Below, piece by piece: positions 27,235 through 36,181 of a DNA stretch of 51,084 nt; the stretch's first letter is position 1; each line of letters begins with the position of its first letter. The notes under the pieces are model-generated. The model did no database searches, was not told the DNA's origin, and was given only the letters and a program-made list of their open reading frames with translations. Source of the stretch: Bacteroidota bacterium (GTDB taxonomy: Bacteria; Bacteroidota; Bacteroidia; Chitinophagales; Chitinophagaceae); the NCBI GenBank assembly GCA_947457075.1, contig CANGUG010000017.1:1-51084 (forward strand). Direction: 5' to 3'. Both the position numbers and the translations under genes were made by a program.

Positions 27235-27774
27235 ATGAAAAACAAGGTTAAAACAGCCGTTTCGGCTAGTGATCAAAATAATTTTCAATTTAGTTCCCCC
27301 TCTGCAATGCAAAATACTGTGCCATTGGATGTAAAAGATATTGCTATTTTAAGATTGTTGCAAGACAATGCGAGGATGAGCGTAAAAGAAATTGCGGAGA
27401 CTGTTCAGTTGAGTACCACCCCTGTTCATGAAAGAATAAAAAGACTAGAAGCTACTGGGGTCATTAAGCAATACGCTACTTTAATTGATGGCACTAAAAT
27501 TAACAAAGGACTAATGGTGATTTGTTATGTTTCCTTAAACCAACATAGCAAAAAATCGGGCACACACTTTATTAAACTTATCAATGAATTGCCTGAAGTA
27601 GTAGAGTGTTATAGTATTTCTGGCGAATTTGATTTCATGTTAAAAATCGTTGCTACTGATATGAATAGCTATTACAATTTTCATGTGAACAAATTAAGCC
27701 AGGCTGAAAATATTGGACAAGTACAGAGTGTGTTTATTATGGGGGTCGTGAAGCAAACCCATGTGATGGTTTAA
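27235..27774 (+). CDS. Lrp/AsnC-family transcriptional regulator
   Basis: Residues 31-90 form the winged-helix domain typical of Lrp/AsnC (LDVKDIAILRLLQDNARMSV, then VQLSTTPVHERIKRLEATGVI). Residues 95-179 form the RAM effector domain with LPEVVECYSISGEFDFMLK. A 30-residue polar N-terminal extension precedes the first helix; a second ATG at 27307 would remove most of it, so the start is uncertain. Lrp proteins sense amino acids and often control a divergent gene, which here is ahcY. The 3' end overlaps the convergent GNAT gene by four bases. Confidence 0.9.
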   Translation: MKNKVKTAVSASDQNNFQFSSPSAMQNTVPLDVKDIAILRLLQDNARMSVKEIAETVQLSTTPVHERIKRLEATGVIKQYATLIDGTKINKGLMVICYVSLNQHSKKSGTHFIKLINELPEVVECYSISGEFDFMLKIVATDMNSYYNFHVNKLSQAENIGQVQSVFIMGVVKQTHVMV

Positions 27775-28304
27775 AAACTTAATCGCATCACATAGTCATC
27801 CATATAAAATCCGTTGCCAATATCAAATTTAAATTCAGCTTCTTTTACAAAGCCTTGTTTTAAGTAAAAACTATACGCGTTATTGTGTTTATTGACTTGC
27901 AAGAAAAGCGAAGAAGCGCCTTCCGCTTGGGCAGTGTGGATTGCTTTTTGTAATAAAGCTTTGCCAGCACCAGTGCCATGCGCCATAGGGAGGACGTATA
28001 ATTTATTTAATTTGTATTGTTTCAAGGAATTGCTTGGCACTGATTTTTCATTATCGGTACCATACAGCTCTTCACTTACGGAACAAAAACCAATATCCTC
28101 GCCATTTAAGTTAGCAATAAAAAACTGATGCCCCTTTGCAAATTGTTCAGCCAGGGATTGATCGCTATACATCCAATCCAACATAAAATCAATTTGTTCC
28201 TGAGAAATAATGTGTCCATAAGTGCTTGGCCAAGTGCGTTCTGATACAGCACGTATAAATGCACGGTCATCAATTGTTGCGGGTCTAATTTTTATTTCAC
28301 TCAT
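27771..28304 (-). CDS. GNAT-family N-acetyltransferase
   Basis: The ATG at 28304 gives 177 residues starting MSEIKIRPATIDD, the usual GNAT beginning; an upstream in-frame extension to 28346 would run through the valS terminator. Motif A, which binds acetyl-CoA, is LYVLPMAHGTGAGKALLQKA at about residues 110-130, followed by LFLQVNKHNNAYSFYLKQGF. The substrate is unknown. The gene converges on the Lrp-type gene with overlapping stops. Confidence 0.88.
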   Translation of the reverse strand: MSEIKIRPATIDDRAFIRAVSERTWPSTYGHIISQEQIDFMLDWMYSDQSLAEQFAKGHQFFIANLNGEDIGFCSVSEELYGTDNEKSVPSNSLKQYKLNKLYVLPMAHGTGAGKALLQKAIHTAQAEGASSLFLQVNKHNNAYSFYLKQGFVKEAEFKFDIGNGFYMDDYVMRLSF

Positions 28305-28330
28305 AAAAACGGGGTGGTCATAGGAATTAA

Positions 28331-28359
28331 AATAAACGAGCCCCATTTCGGAGGCTCGT
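28331..28359 (-). terminator. intrinsic terminator of valS
   Basis: On the minus strand, ACGAGCC and GGCTCGT pair around a 10-base loop, followed by a T-rich run. It lies eight bases after the valS stop and just before the GNAT start. Confidence 0.7.
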
Positions 28360-28366
28360 ATTACAT

Positions 28367-30976
28367 TTATAATTGTGCTAAACTTTCTTCAATGGTTTGA
28401 ATTCGGGCTAGTGCATCTGCCTTTTTCTTTTGCTCTATGGCTATAATTTCAGGCTTTGCATTTTGCACAAACTTCTCATTGCTTAATTTCTTTTCTACTG
28501 AAGCAAGAAAACCTTTTTGGTGTTCCAAATCTTTCAATAAATTTTCTTTTAAGCTCGCAGTATCAATTGCTTGATCGGCCACTAAATAAAACTTGTCTTT
28601 TTCTAATGCGACTACAATACTTGAGCCAATTGGCGCATTGGTATAAGCAATGCTTTTCGCATTCACTTGTTTTGCTAAAATGTTTTCAATGGTTTGGTAA
28701 GCAGCTTTATTTTCAGATTGTATATGCAATTCAACTGCCTCCTTTGGTTTGATTTGATTTTTATTTCTCGCATCACGCAAGGTGGATATCACATTCTTTA
28801 ATAAAGCGCCTGCGTTCAATACTGCTTCTTCTACTTTTCCAATGGCTTCATATTCTTTCACACATAAGTCTTCGGTTTGTGCTTTTAAAGCATGGTGTAA
28901 TTCCTCGGTAATGAATGGCATGAAAGGGTGTAGTAATTGCAATAAGGAATCATAAAATTCAATACTCTTATTATATACATCGGCATGAATAGGTTGTTCA
29001 AATCCAGGCTTGATCCATTCTAAATACCAGCTACAATAATCATCCCATATTAATCCGTAAATGGTTTTTAAAGCCTCGCTTAAACGAAACTCTTTCAACA
29101 TACTATCTACTTCCAATTGTGTAGCACTTAATTTTGCTTGGAACCAATCCATCGCAAAAGCAGCATCTTGTTCCACTTTTCCTTCATTGCTTACGCGCGG
29201 CTCCCACATTTTTAATAGTTTGGCAGCGTTCCATAATTTACTATTAAAGTTTCTGCCTTGTTCAAGTGTTGATTCATCAAATAATAAATCATTGCCAGCA
29301 GGAGAGGCAATCATAATGCCAAAGCGCACTGCATCTGCTCCATATTGATCAATCAGTCCTAATAAGTCAGGGGAGTTCCCCAAACTCTTACTCATTTTTC
29401 TTCCTTGCTTATCACGCACAATACCTGTAAAGTAAACATCCTTAAAAGGGATCTTGCCCATATATTCTTCCCCTGCCATAATCATTCGCGCCACCCAAAA
29501 GAAAATAATTTCAGGTGCAGTTACTAATGTACTGGTAGGGTAGTAATAATTAATCTCGGCGTTATTGGGATTAGACATGCCCTTGAAAACTTCAATAGGC
29601 CATAACCAACTGCTAAACCAAGTATCCAAACAATCGGCATCCTGGGTTAAAGTTTTACCTTTTGTTTCAGGATATTTTGCATTGACTGCCGCTTCATTTT
29701 CTGCCACATACACATTACCATCGGCGTCATACCAAGCAGGAATACGATGTCCCCACCAAAGTTGACGGCTAATACACCAATCCTTGATATTGTCCATCCA
29801 ATGGCGATATACATTCTTAAACTTAGCAGGATGAAATTGAATCTCATCGCTCATCACTGCTTCCAAAGCAGGTCCTGCTAACTGTTTCATATCCACCCAC
29901 CATTGTAAACTTAAACGAGGTTCCACAATGGCATCGGTTCTTTCACTAAATCCCACTTGGTTTACATAATCTTCTAGCTTCACCAAATTCCCACTCGCTT
30001 CTAAATCAGCAGCAATTATTTTTCTTACCTCAATACGGTCTTTCCCAATATACATAGGAGCCGCTTCATTCATAGTGCCATCCTCATTTAAGGTTTCAAT
30101 TACATCTAAACCATGTTTTTGTCCTAGGTTAAAGTCATTGATATCATGTGCAGGCGTTACTTTTAAAGCACCTGTTCCAAATTCCATTTCGATATAATCA
30201 TCGGCAATAATAGGTATGCGACGATTAATCATGGGCACAAATGCGTGCTTACCTACTAAATGTTTATATCGATCGTCCTTAGGGTGCACACAAATAGCGG
30301 TGTCCCCAAAAATGGTTTCAGGGCGTACGGTTGCAATTGTAATATATTCTTCGCCTGGTATCTCTAATTTGTAACGAATATGGTACATTTTGCCATTCAC
30401 TTCTTTATGAATTACTTCCTCGTCACTTAAGGCAGTTTTTGCACGCACATCCCAGTTAATCATGCGCTTGCCGCGATAAATTTTTCCCTTATTGTATAAG
30501 TCAACAAATACTTTAATAACTGTTTCGTAATAATCAGGATCCATGGTAAAGGAAGTGCGGTCCCAATCCAAACTGCAGCCCATCTTTCTTAACTGTTGTA
30601 AAATAATCCCGCCATATTTTTCTTTCCACTCCCAAGCGTAGGTTAAAAATTCTTCTCTGGATAAGGAAGATTTTGCAATACCTCTTTCTCTTAACATGGC
30701 AACCACTTTTGCTTCGGTAGCAATAGAAGCGTGGTCGGTACCTGGCACCCAACATGGATTCATGCCTTGCATTCTTGCACGACGCACCAATATATCCTGT
30801 ATGGTATTATTTAAACAATGGCCCATATGTAAAACACCAGTCACATTGGGTGGAGGAATGACCACGGTATAAGCCGGCTTGTTGTTTGGCTCACTGTGGA
30901 AATATCCTTTTTCTATCCAATGTTGATACCATTTGTTTTCTACTTCCCCTGGTATATAGTTTTTACTCAGTTCCAT
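28367..30976 (-). CDS. valS: valyl-tRNA synthetase
   Basis: The 869-residue class I synthetase has the HIGH-type motif in PPPNVTGVLHMGHCLN (His50-His53), an editing CP1 domain and the KMSKS motif in GRKMSKSLGNS. An anticodon-binding domain follows. The C-terminal coiled coil (LLKDLEHQKGFLASVEKKLS and on) is typical of ValS. The start MELSKNYIPGEVE agrees with the family. It is divergent from a DnaQ-like exonuclease gene with 86 bases between starts. Confidence 0.97.
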   Translation of the reverse strand: MELSKNYIPGEVENKWYQHWIEKGYFHSEPNNKPAYTVVIPPPNVTGVLHMGHCLNNTIQDILVRRARMQGMNPCWVPGTDHASIATEAKVVAMLRERGIAKSSLSREEFLTYAWEWKEKYGGIILQQLRKMGCSLDWDRTSFTMDPDYYETVIKVFVDLYNKGKIYRGKRMINWDVRAKTALSDEEVIHKEVNGKMYHIRYKLEIPGEEYITIATVRPETIFGDTAICVHPKDDRYKHLVGKHAFVPMINRRIPIIADDYIEMEFGTGALKVTPAHDINDFNLGQKHGLDVIETLNEDGTMNEAAPMYIGKDRIEVRKIIAADLEASGNLVKLEDYVNQVGFSERTDAIVEPRLSLQWWVDMKQLAGPALEAVMSDEIQFHPAKFKNVYRHWMDNIKDWCISRQLWWGHRIPAWYDADGNVYVAENEAAVNAKYPETKGKTLTQDADCLDTWFSSWLWPIEVFKGMSNPNNAEINYYYPTSTLVTAPEIIFFWVARMIMAGEEYMGKIPFKDVYFTGIVRDKQGRKMSKSLGNSPDLLGLIDQYGADAVRFGIMIASPAGNDLLFDESTLEQGRNFNSKLWNAAKLLKMWEPRVSNEGKVEQDAAFAMDWFQAKLSATQLEVDSMLKEFRLSEALKTIYGLIWDDYCSWYLEWIKPGFEQPIHADVYNKSIEFYDSLLQLLHPFMPFITEELHHALKAQTEDLCVKEYEAIGKVEEAVLNAGALLKNVISTLRDARNKNQIKPKEAVELHIQSENKAAYQTIENILAKQVNAKSIAYTNAPIGSSIVVALEKDKFYLVADQAIDTASLKENLLKDLEHQKGFLASVEKKLSNEKFVQNAKPEIIAIEQKKKADALARIQTIEESLAQL

Positions 30977-31004
30977 GCTGTTTTTCTTTACCTAAATTGA
31001 GCCA

Positions 31005-31012
31005 CAAAAATA
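31005..31012 (-). promoter_or_regulatory. -7 promoter element of valS (TATTTTTG, minus strand)
   Basis: The exact element lies 28 bases before the valS start, giving a leader of about 24 bases. No good -33 TTTG was seen at the expected spacing. Confidence 0.45.
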
Positions 31013-31062
31013 AGGAAAAGCCACTAGCTTATTTTGACAAAAATGTCCGAACTTGGCCCCTA

Positions 31063-31641
31063 ATGGAATTCGCAGTTGTAGATATTGAAACCACAGGAGG
31101 GATGCCCCAGTCTCATGGCATTACCGAAATTGCTATTGTCCTTCATAATGGGGTGGAAGTGACAGGTAAATACGTGACTTTGATCAATCCTAGACAAAAA
31201 ATTCCGCCGTTTATTGTGAACATGACAGGAATTAGTGATGATATGGTGGCAACTGCACCCTTGTTTGAGGAAGTGGCCCCGCAAATTTTTAATTTATTAA
31301 AGGATCGGGTTTTCGTAGCACACAATGCAAGTTTTGATTATGGTTTTGTACATTATTTACTAAATCATCATGGGTATGCTTGGACAGCTCCCAAATTGTG
31401 CACCATTCGATTAAGTAAAAAAGTATTCCCTGGCTTGGCAAAATATGGACTAGGTTCTTTAACAAGAGACTTGGGTATTCGTATTGAAGGCCGTCACCGC
31501 GCATGGGGGGACGCAGCCGCAACTGCACAAGTATTAACAATGGCTATTGAGAAAGAGGGTATGGATCCCATACACCATTTGTTAACGAAAAAAGAGCCCC
31601 GAAAAAAAATAGCGCCACCCACTGAAGGAGACGCTATCTAG
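31063..31641 (+). CDS. DnaQ-like 3'-5' exonuclease (DEDDh)
   Basis: The ATG at 31063 gives 192 residues that start with the ExoI motif VDIETTGG (Asp6, Glu8). ExoII lies in VFVAHNASFDYGFV, and ExoIII is GRHRAWGDA with the DEDDh histidine. The family includes the proofreading subunit of DNA polymerase III and repair exonucleases. No UvrC-like GIY-YIG domain follows. In-frame sequence upstream of 31063 runs into valS and is not part of the gene. The C-terminal 30 residues are basic. Confidence 0.88.
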   Translation: MEFAVVDIETTGGMPQSHGITEIAIVLHNGVEVTGKYVTLINPRQKIPPFIVNMTGISDDMVATAPLFEEVAPQIFNLLKDRVFVAHNASFDYGFVHYLLNHHGYAWTAPKLCTIRLSKKVFPGLAKYGLGSLTRDLGIRIEGRHRAWGDAAATAQVLTMAIEKEGMDPIHHLLTKKEPRKKIAPPTEGDAI

Positions 31642-31714
31642 CTAAATAGTTTTGGTGCTCAAATTGTTGGTTGCTTTGTTCAATTGAATATCGTAAAGCC
31701 AATCGCGCGCCTAA

Positions 31715-33055
31715 TTAATATTCCGCCGTAATACCTGTATAATTTTGCGGTGTAATTTGTTTTAATTCTTTTTTCAAAGTAGCAGATATTTTTAATCCAT
31801 CAATAAATTTATGCATGGATTTTTTATCAATTTTGCTATTGCCTCTTGTTAAATCCTTTAAAGCCTCATAAGGATTGGGGTATTTCTCCCGACGTAAAAT
31901 AGTTTGAATAGCTTCTGCTACTACTGCCCAGTTGTTTTCTAAATCTTCCTGAATTTTAGCCTCGTTTAATATTAATTTACCCAATCCTTTTTCTAGCGAG
32001 TTAATGGCAATGGCTATATGTCCCACAGGTACCCCAATATTTCTTAAAACGGTAGAGTCGGTTAAGTCTCTTTGTAAGCGACTAATAGGCAATTTAGCGG
32101 CTAAATGTTCTAATAAGGCATTTGCGATGCCTAAATTTCCTTCGGCGTTTTCAAAATCAATGGGGTTTACTTTATGTGGCATGGCACTTGATCCAACCTC
32201 GCCTTTTTTGGTTTGTTGCTTAAAGTAATCCATGGAAATATAGGTCCAAATATCACGGGATAAATCAATTAAAATAGTATTGATTCTTTTTAAGTTATCA
32301 CAATGGGCAGCAAAATTATCATAGTGTTCAATTTGCGTAGTGAATTGCATTCTTTGTAATCCTAATACATCTTCCACAAATTCATTTCCTAATGACACCC
32401 AATTCTTTTTTGAATAGGCAATATGATGTGCATTAAAATTACCGGTGGCACCTCCAAATTTAGCGGCATAAGGTATAGCAGTAAATAGTTCAATTTGGTT
32501 GTGTAAGCGCTCTACAAATACCATTATCTCTTTACCTAATGTAGTGGGAGATGCTGCTTGTCCATGGGTTCTTGCTAACAAGGGTACTTTTTTCCACTGC
32601 TTCGCAAGCTGGTATAATTTATTTTGCAAATTAATAAATGCAGGTAAAGTGTTATTTTCCATAGCATCCTTCCAGCTCAATGGAATGGCTGTATTATTAA
32701 TATCTTGAGAGGTTAATCCAAAGTGAATCCACTCTTTTAATTCACTTGCCTTATGCGCATCTAATATTTCCTTTAAAAAATATTCAACGGCTTTTACATC
32801 ATGATTGGTGGTTGCCTCAATTGTTTTTATTTTTTGCGCATCTGCTTCCGAAAAATTATCCACCACGGCTAATAAAGCTTTTTTCAATGCTGGGGTTACT
32901 TTAAAAAACTTTTTATCTGCTAAAAACAAAAAGTAGTGTACTTCCACCAAAACCCTGTACTTAATTAAGCCAAATTCTGAAAAATAACCGCTTAAATGAG
33001 CAGTTTGTTTATGGTAACGACCGTCAATAGGAGAGATAGCGCTAAGTTGTGACAT
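31715..33055 (-). CDS. purB: adenylosuccinate lyase
   Basis: PurB acts twice in purine synthesis, releasing fumarate from SAICAR and from adenylosuccinate. The ATG at 33055 gives 446 residues beginning MSQLSAISPIDGRY, the typical start. An apparent extension to 33160 would overlap the divergent mqnA gene. The fumarase/aspartase signature GSSAMPHKVNP, THGQAASPTTLGKE and the ATTNHDVKAVEYFL segment are present. Its -7 box faces that of mqnA. Confidence 0.96.
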   Translation of the reverse strand: MSQLSAISPIDGRYHKQTAHLSGYFSEFGLIKYRVLVEVHYFLFLADKKFFKVTPALKKALLAVVDNFSEADAQKIKTIEATTNHDVKAVEYFLKEILDAHKASELKEWIHFGLTSQDINNTAIPLSWKDAMENNTLPAFINLQNKLYQLAKQWKKVPLLARTHGQAASPTTLGKEIMVFVERLHNQIELFTAIPYAAKFGGATGNFNAHHIAYSKKNWVSLGNEFVEDVLGLQRMQFTTQIEHYDNFAAHCDNLKRINTILIDLSRDIWTYISMDYFKQQTKKGEVGSSAMPHKVNPIDFENAEGNLGIANALLEHLAAKLPISRLQRDLTDSTVLRNIGVPVGHIAIAINSLEKGLGKLILNEAKIQEDLENNWAVVAEAIQTILRREKYPNPYEALKDLTRGNSKIDKKSMHKFIDGLKISATLKKELKQITPQNYTGITAEY

Positions 33056-33084
33056 ATTGATTGCTTTAAACAATTGGTTTTTGA

Positions 33085-33102
33085 TATCTTTGCGCAAAGT
33101 TA
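33085..33102. promoter_or_regulatory. facing -7 elements of the divergent mqnA and purB promoters
   Basis: The 18-base segment TATCTTTGCGCAAAGTTA is a near-perfect palindrome. Its plus-strand half (33085-33092, TATCTTTG) suits mqnA and its minus-strand half (33095-33102, TAACTTTG) suits purB. Each predicted start falls on the other promoter's -7 box. Upstream elements are weak (TTG at 33061 for mqnA). Confidence 0.5.
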
Positions 33103-33108
33103 ATTCAA

Positions 33109-33852
33109 TTGGACAGAAAGTGGCGCATTGGGGCGGTAAGTTATTTAAACACCCGTCCATTAATATGGGGTTTAGAGCAGTCGGGCTTGCTGGCCGAGAT
33201 TGAATTGGTCAAGGCTTATCCTGCTCAAATTGCCCAGGATTTAATGGAGGGTCGGATTGATATGGGCTTGGTGCCAGTGGCCATTACCCCTTTATTGAAG
33301 GAAGCCCATTTTGTATCCAATTATTGTATTGGAGCCGAAAGCGAAGTGGCTAGTGTTTGTATTTTTAGTCAGGTCCCCATGGAGGAAATTGAAAAAGTGT
33401 ATTTAGATTATCAAAGTAGAACATCCGTTCAGCTTGCAAGAATTTTATTAGCACAATATTGGAAAAAAGAAGTTGAATTGATCAAGGCCGAAGAAGGATA
33501 TATCCATGAAATTAAAGGAAAAACAGCGGGGGTTATTATTGGAGATCGCGCTTTGGTTGCTCGCCCCAATTTCACTTATATATACGACTTAGCTTCTGCT
33601 TGGATTGCGCATACAGGTCATCCTTTTGTATTTGCCACTTGGATTGCGAATAAACCAATGCCTTCCGATTTCATGGAAGCTTTTGATAAAGCCAACGGCT
33701 ATGGGCTACAACATATTGATGAAGTCATTGGGACCATTCCAAAAAGCGAACAAGTATATAACTTACATACTTATTTTACCCAAAATATTAGTTACACATT
33801 TACTGCAGCGAAAAGAAAAGGATTGGATTTATTTCTATCCCTTCTTAAATAA
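33109..33852 (+). CDS. mqnA: chorismate dehydratase of the futalosine pathway
   Basis: MqnA dehydrates chorismate to 3-enolpyruvylbenzoate, the first committed step of futalosine-type menaquinone synthesis. The 247-residue protein starts KWRIGAVSYLNTRPL and has the family features GRIDMGLVPVAI, CIGAESEVASVCIFS and the YLDYQSRTSVQLARIL strand. The only plausible start is TTG at 33109, since no ATG or GTG lies nearby in frame before IGAVSYLN. Its last 18 bases overlap the convergent flippase gene. Confidence 0.93.
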   Translation: MDRKWRIGAVSYLNTRPLIWGLEQSGLLAEIELVKAYPAQIAQDLMEGRIDMGLVPVAITPLLKEAHFVSNYCIGAESEVASVCIFSQVPMEEIEKVYLDYQSRTSVQLARILLAQYWKKEVELIKAEEGYIHEIKGKTAGVIIGDRALVARPNFTYIYDLASAWIAHTGHPFVFATWIANKPMPSDFMEAFDKANGYGLQHIDEVIGTIPKSEQVYNLHTYFTQNISYTFTAAKRKGLDLFLSLLK

Positions 33853-35355
33853 TTTATTTAGTTGCTTTTGTACAAATCCCTTTGCGTAATCCAATATTTC
33901 AGGAGCAGGGTTAATCCAAATAGTTAGCAGGTAAAATCCAACAATATAAATTGAAGATTGGACGGTCATATTTAAAATGAAATTGTCAGGTGCTGGAATT
34001 TGGTGCACCAATAACATTAAGCCAATGCTTAAAATTAAGAACAATCCATGCTTCCAGCGGTAGGGTTGTAGCTTAAATTTAAAATATAAAAATCCAAAAC
34101 GAACTGAATTATACAATGTGTAAGCAATTAAATTAGAAATTGCTAAACCAATTAAATCATAATGCTGAATTAAATAATAATTTAAAGGTATTGACACAAT
34201 CACAAACAATACATTGGTGAAGAAGTCAAATTTCCAAAAATTAGAAGTGCCAATGATTTGTGCATTCACCCCAGTAGCTAAATCAATTAATTTGGCCAAC
34301 CCCATAATAAAAGCAAGATTCACCAAAGCATCATAGCCACCTCCTTGTTGGTGACTTACCCAGTTTAAAAAGGATACAAGGTTTTGTATGTTTAACCAAA
34401 TTAAGCCAAATAATAAAAGACCCACTGCCAATAAATTAGAAACGCTTTTGTGGTAAATATGTTTAATGTTGTCAAAGTCCTTCTCTTTCCATGACTTTGC
34501 TAGAATAGGGATACTAATGGAGGTGAGACTTCTTTGTGGTATTTCTAATATGGCTGATACATAAGTTGCAATCGCAAAAATACTCGCATCACTTAATCCC
34601 TTTAAACCAACAATCATAAAGGTATCATTGGTTCTGGCCAATAAATTAAAAAACTGTCCTGCAAAAACAAATAATGCAAAACTAATCATCTTTCCTTTAA
34701 GCCTTTTGGTAACCCCGCTTATTTTGAAATTACTTATGGACCATTGCCCAGACCTTATCAAATTGATTAATAAGTATAGCATGGGTAATAAATAAATGCA
34801 ACTGAATAAACCAATAAATTGGGTTAGGTCAATCCAGTGTAGTCCAAATAGAATAATTAAAATAGTGGTAAGTACTCGAATTGCGGTTTCTCTCAAAAAG
34901 TTAGTCATTACGCCTTTGTGTAATCCCCAAGCAAATGCCTCTAACCAATAAAAAATGAGTAAGAAAAATGTGTATGGATAAATATAACTAAAGTAATGCC
35001 CTAAGCTAGGGGACTTCCCTAATTTTTCAATAATAAACGCTTTATTATTCCATCCAATGAATAGTAAAATGCCAAACCCCAATAAATTAATCATTAATGT
35101 AATAAAGGGGAGCTCATTTTTATTGGTCCCTAAATAATCATTGTAAAAGGGGTAAAATTTATACACGACTGGCAAAGTGCCTAAGGTACAAAACACTGAT
35201 AAGGTAGCACCTATGTCAATCATTGCTCGGACAAGTCCTTGGTCATTTTTTGAAAAAAATAGGGGAAACAAAACAAGTAAATTGATTGCGCCAATCAAGA
35301 ATCCTAAAAAAATGAAATAGGATGATTTTATGCCTTGTTTTTGAATGATACCCAT
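33835..35355 (-). CDS. polysaccharide flippase (Wzx/MATE-like)
   Basis: The 506-residue protein has about fourteen transmembrane helices in the pattern of the MOP superfamily. The N-terminal GIIQKQGIKSSYFIFLGFLIGAIN is typical of Bacteroidota oligosaccharide flippases. It probably carries lipid-linked glycan units across the inner membrane. It ends a three-gene minus-strand operon with a GT2 (15-base gap) and an FkbM methyltransferase. TATATTTG on the minus strand at 35360-35367 could give an internal, nearly leaderless transcript. Confidence 0.88.
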   Translation of the reverse strand: MGIIQKQGIKSSYFIFLGFLIGAINLLVLFPLFFSKNDQGLVRAMIDIGATLSVFCTLGTLPVVYKFYPFYNDYLGTNKNELPFITLMINLLGFGILLFIGWNNKAFIIEKLGKSPSLGHYFSYIYPYTFFLLIFYWLEAFAWGLHKGVMTNFLRETAIRVLTTILIILFGLHWIDLTQFIGLFSCIYLLPMLYLLINLIRSGQWSISNFKISGVTKRLKGKMISFALFVFAGQFFNLLARTNDTFMIVGLKGLSDASIFAIATYVSAILEIPQRSLTSISIPILAKSWKEKDFDNIKHIYHKSVSNLLAVGLLLFGLIWLNIQNLVSFLNWVSHQQGGGYDALVNLAFIMGLAKLIDLATGVNAQIIGTSNFWKFDFFTNVLFVIVSIPLNYYLIQHYDLIGLAISNLIAYTLYNSVRFGFLYFKFKLQPYRWKHGLFLILSIGLMLLVHQIPAPDNFILNMTVQSSIYIVGFYLLTIWINPAPEILDYAKGFVQKQLNKLFKKG

Positions 35356-35370
35356 TGTACAAATATATTG

Positions 35371-36171
35371 TTATTTATACTTTTTAGTAAGCCTATTCTT
35401 TAATAGCTTCCAAATGGTAGCATAGGCAATTCGACTTTCGGTATAAATTACCTCCTTGTCATCTATCAATGTTGTCAAACAATGTGTGTACCAATCCTTG
35501 TGCTTCTCTAAAATGTATTGAATAATGCCTGCTCTATTGGGATGTGTATGGTTTTTTAGGGTAGATTTATCTGTTTGACGGTAGTACAACAAAAACTCAG
35601 GTATTACATGAACTTCCAAATTCAATTGCGTGATTCTTATATAAAATTCCCAATCCTCATACCCAAGTTTCATGGTTTCATCATAGCCACCCACTTGATC
35701 CCATACCTCCTTACGCACCATGGCACAGGCTGGACATTGGTTGGAGAATAAAAAGTTAAATGCATTCCCGCCTCTTGGTTTTGAATTCCCCGTTTTGTTG
35801 CCAAAATATTTAATATAACTGGTTACTACGGCGGTACTTGGCTCTTTTTCAAGTATCGCTATCGCTTTACTAAAAAAACGAGGATCAAAATAATCGTCTG
35901 CGTCTAAGGCAGCGATGTAAGTTCCAGTTGCATGTTGAACCCCGTAATTTCTTGCAGCCGACATACGGCCATTTGCTTTATGAAGTACTTTTATATTTTC
36001 TTGAGATTCAAGTTGCTTTAAAACCTCCAATGTATGCTCGTCGGTCGAGCCATCATTGACAATGATTATTTCAAAAGATTTTTCTGTTTGTAAACTTAGT
36101 TTTGAAATAGTTTCTGTAAGAAAAGCCCCGTCGTTATAACAAGGAATCACTACACTAATTAATGGATTCAT
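35371..36171 (-). CDS. glycosyltransferase family 2
   Basis: The GT-A fold is shown by SVVIPCYNDGAFLTETISKL at the start, IIVNDGSTD, and DADD (in YIAALDADDYFDP) as the metal-binding motif at about residue 95. A GYEDWEFYIRI segment near 190 supplies the catalytic acidic residues. The C-terminus has no membrane helix. It is 266 residues long and lies between the FkbM and flippase genes with 10- and 15-base gaps, so it belongs to the same glycan operon. Donor and acceptor are unknown. Confidence 0.9.
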   Translation of the reverse strand: MNPLISVVIPCYNDGAFLTETISKLSLQTEKSFEIIIVNDGSTDEHTLEVLKQLESQENIKVLHKANGRMSAARNYGVQHATGTYIAALDADDYFDPRFFSKAIAILEKEPSTAVVTSYIKYFGNKTGNSKPRGGNAFNFLFSNQCPACAMVRKEVWDQVGGYDETMKLGYEDWEFYIRITQLNLEVHVIPEFLLYYRQTDKSTLKNHTHPNRAGIIQYILEKHKDWYTHCLTTLIDDKEVIYTESRIAYATIWKLLKNRLTKKYK

Positions 36172-36181
36172 AAAAGGCAGT

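Noticed and set aside
30886..31062. N-terminal extension of the DnaQ-like exonuclease
   Set aside because: It would overlap valS and precedes the conserved MEFAVVDIETTG start. The ATG at 31063 fits the family.
33056..33160. Longer purB start at 33160
   Set aside because: It would overlap the divergent mqnA gene and its promoter. MSQLSAISPIDGRY at 33055 is the normal PurB start.
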